From NCBI GenBank assembly GCA_947451235.1, contig CANFZA010000016.1, positions 1 to 34,216 of the forward strand: a DNA stretch of 34,216 bases, given 5' to 3'. A model generated the notes under the pieces. It was not told the DNA's origin, searched no databases, and saw only the letters and a program-made list of their open reading frames with translations. The stretch is from Methylophilaceae bacterium. GTDB taxonomy: Bacteria > Pseudomonadota > Gammaproteobacteria > Burkholderiales > Methylophilaceae. How positions within the stretch are numbered: the first letter of the stretch is position 1; each line of letters starts with the position of its first letter. Positions 19,105 to 26,284 of this stretch are shown here, piece after piece. A program made the translations under genes and the position numbers.

Positions 19105-20301
19105 ATGGCAAATAACCAAGCACTGCAATTACTCGGCGGCTTAACACCCTCGCAATTTTTAGCTGAATATTGGCAGAAAAAACCTTTACTCATCAAAAAT
19201 GCAATCTCCAATTTTGAAGGTTTATTAAGCCCAGAAGAGCTTGCCGGCTTAGCCTGCGAAGACGATGTGCAATCACGCATTGTGGAATATAAAAAAGGCA
19301 AATGGCATGCTAGTCACGGACCGTTTGAAGATGATGATTTTGCACGCTTGCCACAGAAACCCTCAGCGCAACACAACTGGACCTTATTGGTACAAAGCGT
19401 CAATCATTACCTACCTGAAGGCGCAGCGTTATTACAGCAATTTGATTTCATCCCGCATGCAAGGCTAGATGATTTAATGGTAAGTTATGCGCCTGATGGC
19501 GGCGGTGTAGGCCCACATTTTGACAGTTACGATGTATTTTTACTACAAGGCCAAGGCAAACGTTTATGGCGTATTAGTGAACAGACAGATTTAAGTTTGA
19601 TTGAAGGCGCACCATTACGCATATTGCAAAACTTTGACACTGCACAAGAATGGTTATTAGAAGCCGGTGACATGCTTTACTTGCCGCCGCACCTTGCACA
19701 TTGGGGCATTGCGGTGTCTGCAGGTAAAACTGATTGCATGACATATTCAATCGGTTTTCGCGCACCCAAGAATCAAGAACTCGCCACAGAGTTTTTAGGA
19801 TTTATGCAGGATAAATTAAATCAAGATCAAATCACTTTAGCCGGCATTTACCAAGATGCTGATTTAACATTACAGGATCATGCCGCAGAAATTAGTAGCA
19901 CGATGGTGAATAAAGTCAGCTTAGATTTGCAAAAAATAAAATGGTCAGATGAAATGGTCGCAGAATTTCTTGGCACTTATTTATCAGACCCCAAAGCAGA
20001 TGTGGTGTTTGATGCCAATAAGAAAATCTCCGTCAAAAGTTTTAGTGAAAAAATAGCCAAACTAGGGCTTGGACTAGATTTAAAAAGCCAAATGCTATTT
20101 TTTAGTAAGGAACAAGTTGTCAAATTTTTCATGAATGGCGAAACGGCATTATTTACTGGAGACTCAGCAGAATTACTAAAACTACTGGCTGATAAACGAA
20201 ATTTGACACCTGAAGAATTAGCCAATAATGTTCGCGTAGATGCTACGTTATTACAACAGCTGTACGATTGGTATTTGGCAGGTTATTTGAGTATAAGTTA
20301 G
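19105..20301 (+). CDS. roxA: RoxA/YcfD-like ribosomal oxygenase (cupin, JmjC-type)
   Basis: An Fe(II)/2-oxoglutarate-dependent oxygenase; the E. coli homologue YcfD hydroxylates Arg81 of ribosomal protein L16. The cupin core carries the metal ligands His138-x-Asp140 (GPHFDSYDVF) and His199 (PPHLAHWG), with the N-terminal PSQFLAEYWQKKPLLIKNAI typical of the family and YLPPHLAHWGIAVS in the second sheet. A C-terminal winged-helix-like part (about 280-398) matches the YcfD dimerisation and C-terminal region. The 398-residue length is normal. The next gene starts 22 bp downstream on the same strand. Confidence 0.93.
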   Translation: MANNQALQLLGGLTPSQFLAEYWQKKPLLIKNAISNFEGLLSPEELAGLACEDDVQSRIVEYKKGKWHASHGPFEDDDFARLPQKPSAQHNWTLLVQSVNHYLPEGAALLQQFDFIPHARLDDLMVSYAPDGGGVGPHFDSYDVFLLQGQGKRLWRISEQTDLSLIEGAPLRILQNFDTAQEWLLEAGDMLYLPPHLAHWGIAVSAGKTDCMTYSIGFRAPKNQELATEFLGFMQDKLNQDQITLAGIYQDADLTLQDHAAEISSTMVNKVSLDLQKIKWSDEMVAEFLGTYLSDPKADVVFDANKKISVKSFSEKIAKLGLGLDLKSQMLFFSKEQVVKFFMNGETALFTGDSAELLKLLADKRNLTPEELANNVRVDATLLQQLYDWYLAGYLSIS

Positions 20302-20323
20302 TCTAAGTTAGGCGAATTACAGC

Positions 20324-20824
20324 ATGGATAATGATTTAACATTAAGAGCCGGTGAAATTTTAGTTGGCGAACATTTATATGCCAAAGCAATAGATCAAAT
20401 TCTAGCTAGCGCGCAACAAGAACTGCTGATTTTTGACCAAAATTTGGATCATGGTGATTTTGCTAGCCTAGAAAAATTTGAAATACTTAAACATTTCTTA
20501 AGTGCTAATGCAACAAGTCGCCTAACTATCGTTTTGCAGGATACGTCTAATTTTGCAGTGAAATTTCCACGCCTTTCTAACTTGCTAGCTGTCTACAAAC
20601 ATAAAATGGACATCTACGAAACTAACGCCTCTGCAAAACATGCCAAAGACTGCTTTATACTCGCCGATGGGGAAAACTACATTAAACGGATTCATTTAGA
20701 CCAAGCGCGTTTTAAGTATGCTATCAATGACATAGCAAGCACCACAGCACTAAATACCAGATTCAAAGAGTTATTAGAAGTAGCGCATCATGCCCTCACC
20801 ACTTCTAAGCTTGGCTTGAAATGA
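20324..20824 (+). CDS. Conserved protein of unknown function downstream of roxA
   Basis: A 166-residue soluble protein without signal peptide or membrane helix. The pattern YAKAIDQILASAQQELLIFD followed by a variable loop, TIVLQDTSNFAVKFPRLSNLL and, near the end, DCFILADGENYIKRIHLDQ resembles the alternating strand-helix layout of phospholipase D-like folds, but no HKD motif is present, so it is not an active PLD by sequence. I recall similar proteins following YcfD-type cupins in Betaproteobacteria (a DUF-class family), but I cannot name the family with certainty. It is 22 bp after the oxygenase gene and almost surely cotranscribed, so it may act on or with the ribosome-modification system. 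Confidence 0.75.
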   Translation: MDNDLTLRAGEILVGEHLYAKAIDQILASAQQELLIFDQNLDHGDFASLEKFEILKHFLSANATSRLTIVLQDTSNFAVKFPRLSNLLAVYKHKMDIYETNASAKHAKDCFILADGENYIKRIHLDQARFKYAINDIASTTALNTRFKELLEVAHHALTTSKLGLK

Positions 20825-21246
20825 CTATGGTAAAAAATAAATAGTTAATGGGTCAATTAGCTAACCCCTAAGTTAACCAATAAACACGTTTTGTATCAAA
20901 AACGTTATTCTCACTAAATTTTGTATTTTTCTGCTCCAAACAAAAGTATCGCCTACTGGCGTGCTTCTGAGGCAATAATAACGATTTAAATTCAATCTAA
21001 ATTTACATGCAGCAAGCATTAAAAATCATACTTCCGATTGAAATTGATATGTTTTAGTTAGTTTTACTCAAAATATGTATTTATTTTTAACTTTTATGCA
21101 ACTACTTGCAAAATAGCTATGTTTTTAGCTAGTTTTTTTTAAAATTACTGGTAAAATTTGCGCCACTCGGTATAGCTTCTTAGGTAAAACTTTTAAGCCA
21201 CTATCGAAAAAGTTTTTTTAACTAGTTAAACTCTTAAGGATTAAAC
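20825..21246. other. 422-bp AT-rich spacer without a recognised gene
   Basis: I see no credible ORF or structured RNA here. A small inverted repeat, ACGTTTT-GTATCA-AAAACGT (20886-20905), follows the roxA operon but lacks a U-run. Several AT-rich blocks close to the lipoprotein gene may hold its promoter, but no clear -35/-10 pair could be fixed. A good Shine-Dalgarno (AAGGA) precedes the ATG at 21247. Confidence 0.5.
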
Positions 21247-21465
21247 ATGACACGTTCACTTTTACTTGCTGCATTATTGGCTCTTGCTCTAACTGCTTGT
21301 GGCGAAAAAGCTGCTGAAGTTGCTGCTCCTGCTGCTGAAGTTGCTGCTCCTGCTGCTGAAGTTGCTGCTCCTGCTGCTGAAGTTGCTCCTGCTGCTGAAG
21401 TTGCTGCTCCTGCTGCCGCTGACGCTGCTGCTCCAGCTGCTGCTCCTGCCGAAGCTGCTAAGTAA
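21247..21465 (+). CDS. Small Ala/Pro/Glu-repeat lipoprotein
   Basis: A 72-residue predicted lipoprotein. The signal peptide MTRSLLLAALLALALTACG ends in lipobox LTAC, so Cys18 should be lipidated. The mature part is almost wholly a repeat of the heptad AAEVAAP, low in complexity, with only a few charged residues. At DNA level five tandem units of 21 bp (one shortened to 18) run from 21310 to 21411, always a multiple of three, so copy-number change keeps the frame. It has a strong ribosome binding site and a very strong terminator, as expected for an abundant monocistronic envelope protein. Function is unknown; an unstructured periplasmic spacer or tether is possible. Confidence 0.85.
   Translation: MTRSLLLAALLALALTACGEKAAEVAAPAAEVAAPAAEVAAPAAEVAPAAEVAAPAAADAAAPAAAPAEAAK
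21310..21411 (+). repeat. In-frame 21-bp tandem repeats in the lipoprotein gene
   Basis: Five units encode AAEVAAP; four are 21 bp and one (21373-21390) lacks a GCT codon. Because each unit is in frame, the array could vary in length among strains without breaking the gene. Confidence 0.95.
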
Positions 21466-21485
21466 TTAGCCTTTAGTAAGAAGTT

Positions 21486-21514
21486 AAAAGCCGACTTTTA
21501 GTCGGCTTTTTTTT
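21486..21514 (+). terminator. Strong intrinsic terminator of the lipoprotein gene
   Basis: A perfect 11-bp stem AAAAGCCGACT/AGTCGGCTTTT with a 3-nt loop is followed by further T, giving eight T in a row (21507-21514). Confidence 0.95.
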
Positions 21515-21592
21515 GTTTAAAATTATGCTTATTGCTAGAAGATAGACTTACATTTAAATATTTACTTAGCTGTAGCTCCTCAGCTTAATTGA

Positions 21593-22366
21593 CTAATTAA
21601 TCTCACGCCAATCAAAACCAAGCAATTGATCTGCAACACCAATCCAAGCAGCATCACAACCTAACACTTTAGCTAAGGCAGTTTGCGCAAGTTCTGGCGT
21701 GTTATTTTTTGCACTCAAATGCGCTGCAACGATATGTTGTAACTGACTATTATCCAGCTTGGACAATAAATTTGCCGAGGCTAAATTTTCTAAATGCCCT
21801 AAATCCCCACCTACTCGCTGCTTAAGTGACCAGCTATAGGGGCCAGCCTGCAACATACTAGCATCGTGATTACACTCAAGCACTAAAGCCGCGCAAGCAC
21901 TCAGTTTTTCTTCAATATGCGGCGTAGTACGACCTACATCGGTCAAAACCCCCAGTTTATGACTACCGTCAGAAAAAACGCATTGTATCGGCTCACGCGC
22001 ATCGTGCGGCACAGGGTATGGATGTACTTGAATATCTGCGACGCTAAAAGATTTGTGGCTGTTCACCACATTTAATTGCAAATCGTGTTGATTGGGCAGG
22101 TAACGCGTCACCATTTTGAGCGTACCGTAAGTGAGCCATACTGGAATATTATGCTTAGCGGCGAATTTGAAGGCGCCACCAGCATGATCGTCATGCTCGT
22201 GTGTGATGACGATGCCAGATAAATCCGTTGGTACAAGATTTAATCTGGCTAATCTGGCGGTCGTTTCTTTAACACTAAAACCACAATCTAACATCAAGCG
22301 TGTTTGCTTAACTTCAACCACTAGCGCATTGCCAGCACTGCCACTACCCAGTGAGGCAAAGCGCAT
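21593..22366 (-). CDS. MBL-fold metallo-hydrolase (YycJ/WalJ-like)
   Basis: A cytosolic metallo-beta-lactamase-fold hydrolase. It has the N-terminal MRFASLGSGSAGNALVVE strand-loop, the metal-binding THEHDDHAGG (HxHxDH), later PVPHDAREP and TDVGRTT, and the ECNHD stretch that completes the di-metal site. This is the pattern of the YycJ/WalJ group, thought to be nucleases or phosphodiesterases. The 257-residue length is normal. It follows bamC by 30 bp on the same strand, giving a dapA-bamC-MBL operon order seen in Betaproteobacteria. The substrate is not known. Confidence 0.9.
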   Translation of the reverse strand: MRFASLGSGSAGNALVVEVKQTRLMLDCGFSVKETTARLARLNLVPTDLSGIVITHEHDDHAGGAFKFAAKHNIPVWLTYGTLKMVTRYLPNQHDLQLNVVNSHKSFSVADIQVHPYPVPHDAREPIQCVFSDGSHKLGVLTDVGRTTPHIEEKLSACAALVLECNHDASMLQAGPYSWSLKQRVGGDLGHLENLASANLLSKLDNSQLQHIVAAHLSAKNNTPELAQTALAKVLGCDAAWIGVADQLLGFDWREIN

Positions 22367-22396
22367 ATCGTTAACCTTTAAATATTAGTGGTTTGC

Positions 22397-23716
22397 TTAC
22401 TTTAATTGCTCGTACATCAAGGCTACGATTCGATTGGCAGTTGTTGTGTTAACGCGTGCACCCTCTTTATTGACCACGGTAACGATTGCATTACCTTTAT
22501 CGCCCTCGGCCACTTTGATCCGATATTGTTTTTCTGGATTGGTTTTTTGCTTATCGTCTGTACCCCAGAATTTAAGCTTTTCAACCATGCTTTTCTCTTC
22601 TTTTTTAGGTTCAGCTTCAGCAGATTTTTTATCATCATTGCCCCAGAACTTCAAAGTTTCGAATAAGCCTTTCTTTTTAGCTGGCGTGTCGTCGATATCC
22701 ACATCTGCATAACGTACAAAGAATATGCCATTAGAGCGATCTTTATCTTCAATCACAAAACCAACTCTATCTAACGCCAAACCTACACGACGCCATGCAC
22801 GATCAAACGCATCGACTAACACTAAGGTTGCGCTACCATCGGCTTCTTTAACCACTTCCGCGCGCTTTAATGTCACGCCTTCAGCAATAATAGATTTAGA
22901 CTTTTGCTCTTCAACGCCTAATTTAACCATTAAGCGACGTAGCAATTCATCGTCTAGCTCAATATCTCTAGCATCCATTTCTGTGGCTGTTTTTGCGCCT
23001 AGCTTATAGCCGGTATCAATTTCACCCAACTGCGTCTGCACTCTATTTTTACCGTCATCTGGCGCGCCAGATACTGAACGATGTGTCATATAGATTTCAG
23101 TGGTATTCGCTTCATTGCCTCGATCTAAACGGGTACGGAATTTCTTTTTATCGGCAAAGCCTGATAATTTATCTAGCCATTTATCAAACTTATCGCCCAT
23201 ATTGCCTGAGTCATCTTTTTTAATGGCCTCAGAATCAATCCACTCAGTTTCCATCACGCCAAGTTGCGCGTTTTCTACACGTACTGCGAAGCCCATGTCT
23301 GTCCAGAAATCACGAATCACTGGCCATATTTTTTCAACTGGGGCATTCACCACTAACCAACGTTGTGCACCGGCTTTTTCTAACCTGACACCTTCTGGTG
23401 AAGCCAATACTTTTTCAACAGCGGCTTCTTGGTTTTCTTGCGCCTGACTGTAAGTAGAAAAACTAGTGCTGCCTGGAATAGAATAAGCATCGCTCACCGG
23501 GCTTGCTGTTAGGTCTGGCGGCACTTCTAATGGCTTAGTGCGATTAGCCGCTTTGTAATCTGAAGTGTTATTAATAAACGGAATAGAATCGCAACCAGCT
23601 AGGCTAGTTAGCAATACCAAGCCAATTGCCGTGCGTTTAATGGCGCTAGATTTGTCTGCGCCTACTTTGATAGAGCCCGTTTTAATTAGGTTGTACTTAA
23701 TGTTCATTTGTTTCAT
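22397..23716 (-). CDS. bamC: Outer membrane assembly lipoprotein BamC (NlpB)
   Basis: A lipoprotein of the BAM complex that inserts outer-membrane beta-barrels. After a long, basic N-terminus, the hydrophobic signal IGLVLLTSLAGC gives Cys42 as the lipidation site. The unstructured lasso segment with PLEVPPDLT (61-70) follows, the hallmark by which BamC binds BamD. Two helix-grip domains come next (about 110-215 and 285-439). Unlike E. coli BamC, a charged insert with a repeated LKFWGxDDK motif (355-363 and 381-389) interrupts the second domain, making the protein 439 residues. The start is supported by AGAGG before ATG 23716. It lies 49 bp after dapA and 30 bp before the MBL gene. Confidence 0.93.
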   Translation of the reverse strand: MKQMNIKYNLIKTGSIKVGADKSSAIKRTAIGLVLLTSLAGCDSIPFINNTSDYKAANRTKPLEVPPDLTASPVSDAYSIPGSTSFSTYSQAQENQEAAVEKVLASPEGVRLEKAGAQRWLVVNAPVEKIWPVIRDFWTDMGFAVRVENAQLGVMETEWIDSEAIKKDDSGNMGDKFDKWLDKLSGFADKKKFRTRLDRGNEANTTEIYMTHRSVSGAPDDGKNRVQTQLGEIDTGYKLGAKTATEMDARDIELDDELLRRLMVKLGVEEQKSKSIIAEGVTLKRAEVVKEADGSATLVLVDAFDRAWRRVGLALDRVGFVIEDKDRSNGIFFVRYADVDIDDTPAKKKGLFETLKFWGNDDKKSAEAEPKKEEKSMVEKLKFWGTDDKQKTNPEKQYRIKVAEGDKGNAIVTVVNKEGARVNTTTANRIVALMYEQLK

Positions 23717-23765
23717 TCAGACCTCTTTATAAGACTTTTATAGCGGTTTTAATTAAAAATGATTT

Positions 23766-24641
23766 TTATAAAATATTGGCAAGCTTGCAAGCACCGCGCA
23801 AAACGTCATGGTATTGCGCTGATAAATTGACCATAGGCAGCCTAATGCCAGTTTTAATCAAGCCCATTTCAGCCAATACCCATTTCACAGGGATAGGGTT
23901 AGCTTCAATAAATAGTTTTTGATGTAAACCAAAAAGTTTGGCGTTAATTTTACGTGCCTTAATCGCATCCCCAGCCATAGCCGCAATGCACATTTCGTGC
24001 ATTAATTTTGGCGCAACATTACCAGTGACAGTAATCACGCCTTTGCCGCCAAGTAGCATTAAAGACATCGCCGTAGCATCGTCACCACTCAACACAGCAA
24101 AATCTTCAGGTGCTCGAAGTAATAAATCGGTACCGCGCTCAATGCCACCGGTAGCATCTTTAATGCCGACGATATTTTTGTGTGCTGCTAAACGTAGCGT
24201 GGTGTCATTGCTAATGTCGCAACCGGTTCGACCTGGGACGTTATACAATATTTGTGGAATATCTACCGCATTAGCAATCGCGGTGAAATGCTGAAACAAA
24301 CCTTCTTGCGTAGGTTTGTTGTAATAAGGCGCCACTAGCAAACAAGCATCAACGCCTAACTCTTTTGCTTTTTGAGTCAGTAAAATGGCTTCTTTGGTTG
24401 AATTTGCACCGGTACCGGCAATCACTGGCACGCGGCCATTGACTTGGCTGACAGCGGTTTTAATGAGCAGGCAATGTTCATCAAAATCAACCGTGGGCGA
24501 CTCACCCGTCGTACCTACAATCACAATACCATCTGTGCCTTGCTCAACATGAAAGTCAATCAACGCATTTAAAGCCGGAATATCTAAACTGCCGTCTTCA
24601 AACATAGGCGTAACAATAGCGACTAAACTACCTTGCAACAT
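23766..24641 (-). CDS. dapA: 4-hydroxy-tetrahydrodipicolinate synthase
   Basis: A class I aldolase-type enzyme condensing pyruvate with aspartate semialdehyde, the branch point to lysine and meso-diaminopimelate. Motifs are [10 protein letters not shown], the catalytic tyrosine region [12 protein letters not shown], and Schiff-base lysine in [10 protein letters not shown] place the start at ATG 24641, giving 291 residues and the normal N-terminus [13 protein letters not shown]. The ATG at 24671 would add ten unusual residues. dapA-bamC is a conserved pair. A perfect 20-bp palindrome lies about 120 bp upstream in the divergent spacer with rnf. Confidence 0.97.
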   Translation of the reverse strand: MLQGSLVAIVTPMFEDGSLDIPALNALIDFHVEQGTDGIVIVGTTGESPTVDFDEHCLLIKTAVSQVNGRVPVIAGTGANSTKEAILLTQKAKELGVDACLLVAPYYNKPTQEGLFQHFTAIANAVDIPQILYNVPGRTGCDISNDTTLRLAAHKNIVGIKDATGGIERGTDLLLRAPEDFAVLSGDDATAMSLMLLGGKGVITVTGNVAPKLMHEMCIAAMAGDAIKARKINAKLFGLHQKLFIEANPIPVKWVLAEMGLIKTGIRLPMVNLSAQYHDVLRGACKLANIL

Positions 24642-24758
24642 AGCAAACCTAAACGATTCATAATCCTGCATTTTAACTTAAAAGCCAGCCAAATATACAC
24701 ACTGCAAACTTAAACTTTCATGCACTTTACATTAACTAACAACAATCTATATTCGATA

Positions 24759-24778
24759 TTGTTATACAGGTATAACAA
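24759..24778. promoter_or_regulatory. 20-bp perfect palindrome between dapA and rnf
   Basis: TTGTTATACAGGTATAACAA: an 8-4-8 perfect dyad in the 436-bp divergent spacer. It contains -10-like TATAAC/TATACC sequence on the minus strand, so it may be an operator in the dapA promoter. It is unlike the repeated TGAT-N4-ATCA dyads nearer rnf. Confidence 0.6.
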
Positions 24779-24846
24779 CTTATACTTTGCAAACGCAAAA
24801 ACTAATCGCTATATTGTGCGGTCTGTTGATTTAAGTCACTTTGCGT

Positions 24847-24951
24847 GGCGCTAGACGCGCCGCATGAGGCTTGTAAAGAGGTATAATTGTTCCTGCGATG
24901 GATGCTTCATACCATTGTTTAACATAGGGTTTTATAAATAATCCTATAAAA
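24847..24951. other. Mid-spacer with small hairpins, no gene seen
   Basis: Between the dapA palindrome and the rnf repeats are a GC hairpin GGCGC-tagac-GCGCC (24847-24861), a consensus -10 hexamer TATAAT (24882-24887) without a matching -35, and TTTTATA-N8-TATAAAA (24930-24951). These may be parts of a leader or a small RNA, but nothing can be assigned. Confidence 0.3.
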
Positions 24952-24964
24952 TATTTACCAAACA

Positions 24965-25052
24965 AAATGATTACCATCATTTAGAACATTTACTAAAATA
25001 AATGATTACCATCATTTAGAACATTTACTAAAATAAATGATTACCATCATTT
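24965..25052 (+). promoter_or_regulatory. Tandem operator-promoter repeats upstream of rsxA
   Basis: The 18-bp palindrome AAATGATTACCATCATTT occurs three times (24965-24982, 25000-25017, 25035-25052), joined by two identical 17-bp linkers, a 35-bp period. Each full unit holds a plausible sigma70 promoter: -35 TTACCA in the palindrome (24971-24976; 25006-25011), 17-bp spacer, -10 TAAAAT in the linker (24994-24999; 25029-25034). The palindrome core TGAT-N4-ATCA matches the FNR/CRP-family spacing, but its overlap with -35 suits a repressor or a Fur-like site equally well. The last copy ends 25 bp before the rsxA ATG. Confidence 0.75.
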
Positions 25053-25077
25053 ATTAATATGGCATTAAATTTTAAAT

Positions 25078-25671
25078 ATGACCTTTGATTTTCATCATTA
25101 CATTATGATTTTAATTGGCACCGTGTTTGTGAATAACATCGTGCTAGTTAAAATTCTTGGCCTCTGTCCGTTCATGGGCGTTTCTAAAAAGCTTGAAGCC
25201 TCTATCGGCATGGCCGGTGCCACCGCATTTGTGTTGAGCATAGGCTCGATGACAAGCTGGGGCATCAACCATTATTTACTTGAGCCTAACGGCTTGGAAT
25301 ACCTGCGTACTTTATCATTCATTGTAATTATTGCCGGCGTTGTGCAATTTACTGAAATGGTCATGGAGAAGAATTTTCCACCTTTATATCAATCACTTGG
25401 CATATTTTTACCGCTAATTACCACCAACTGCGCGGTGTTAGGTATTCCACTACTCAATGCACAAGCCAGCCACAGTTTTCTTGAGTCTTTATTATTTGGC
25501 ATGGGCGGCGCGATTGGCTTTTCATTGGTGCTAATTCTTTTTGCCTCAATGCGCGAAAGACTAGAAGCGGCTGACATTCCTGTCGTACTTAAAGGCTCAG
25601 CCATCGCCATGGTCACAGCATCGTTAATGAGCTTGGCGTTCATGGGCTTTGCTGGTCTTGATAAATACTAA
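25078..25671 (+). CDS. rsxA: Rnf/Rsx electron transport complex subunit A
   Basis: An integral membrane subunit of the Rnf complex, which couples electron flow between ferredoxin and NAD(H) to ion movement or, as Rsx, reduces SoxR. The 197-residue protein has six hydrophobic helices and the family signatures [21 protein letters not shown] (helix 1 end) and [16 protein letters not shown], each with a conserved Cys thought to hold an Fe-S cluster with RnfE. ATG 25078 lacks a good Shine-Dalgarno. It is the first gene of rsxABCDGE, directly after the repeated operator-promoter units. Confidence 0.97.
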   Translation: MTFDFHHYIMILIGTVFVNNIVLVKILGLCPFMGVSKKLEASIGMAGATAFVLSIGSMTSWGINHYLLEPNGLEYLRTLSFIVIIAGVVQFTEMVMEKNFPPLYQSLGIFLPLITTNCAVLGIPLLNAQASHSFLESLLFGMGGAIGFSLVLILFASMRERLEAADIPVVLKGSAIAMVTASLMSLAFMGFAGLDKY

Positions 25672-25690
25672 TCTTTAAAATTGTAACGCT

Positions 25691-26284
25691 ATGCTATTAA
25701 TTTCACTTTATATCATGCTTGGCTTGGCGCTTGCGCTTGGCGTTGTGCTGGGCATTTCTGCTTTATTATTTAAAGTAGAGGGCGACCCGCTAGTCGCACG
25801 TATCGACGCAATATTACCGCAAACCCAGTGCGGGCAATGTGGTTACCCAGGCTGCAAACCTTACGCCACCGCCATTGCGGCTGGCGAGGCCGATATTAAT
25901 CAATGCCCGCCCGGTGGCGATGCTGGCGCGCATGCTTTGGCCGATTTAATGGGCATGGAATACAAACCGCTTAACGCTGAAAATGGCACAACAAAACCAA
26001 AAGCAGTCGCTTTTATCGATGAAGCGACTTGCATAGGTTGCACTTTATGCATACAAGCTTGTCCAGTAGATGCCATCTTAGGCGCTGCGAAACACATGCA
26101 CACGATTATTGCCTCTGAATGTACAGGTTGCGAGTTATGTCTTGCGCCTTGCCCGGTGGACTGCATTACCATGGTGCCTGTGGCAGAAAGCCCGGATAAC
26201 TGGAAATGGAAATATCCGATTATTCCAATTACAGCGATTCCTTTTAATTTGAAACCCTCTACTTTAAATAGCACAAGCGCATGA
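25691..26284 (+). CDS. rsxB: Rnf/Rsx complex ferredoxin-like subunit B
   Basis: A membrane-anchored iron-sulfur subunit passing electrons into or from the complex. An N-terminal helix (1-25) is followed by a 4Fe-4S domain with Cys47, 50, 55 and 72 ([11 protein letters not shown]...QCPPGG). Two ferredoxin clusters follow, Cys114/117/120/124 and Cys144/147/150/154. The 197-residue length is normal for Beta-/Gammaproteobacteria. The TGA stop overlaps the rsxC ATG (ATGA), showing translational coupling. Confidence 0.97.
   Translation: MLLISLYIMLGLALALGVVLGISALLFKVEGDPLVARIDAILPQTQCGQCGYPGCKPYATAIAAGEADINQCPPGGDAGAHALADLMGMEYKPLNAENGTTKPKAVAFIDEATCIGCTLCIQACPVDAILGAAKHMHTIIASECTGCELCLAPCPVDCITMVPVAESPDNWKWKYPIIPITAIPFNLKPSTLNSTSA

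Noticed and set aside
24859-24887. TATAAT at 24882-24887 as an rnf promoter
   Set aside because: No acceptable -35 at 16-18 bp, and the start would be almost 200 bp from rsxA; the repeated TTACCA-17-TAAAAT units are better candidates.
24965-25052. Regular repeats reminiscent of a short CRISPR array
   Set aside because: The 'spacers' are identical to each other, the palindromic units are only 18 bp, and no cas genes are near; tandem operator-promoter duplication explains it.
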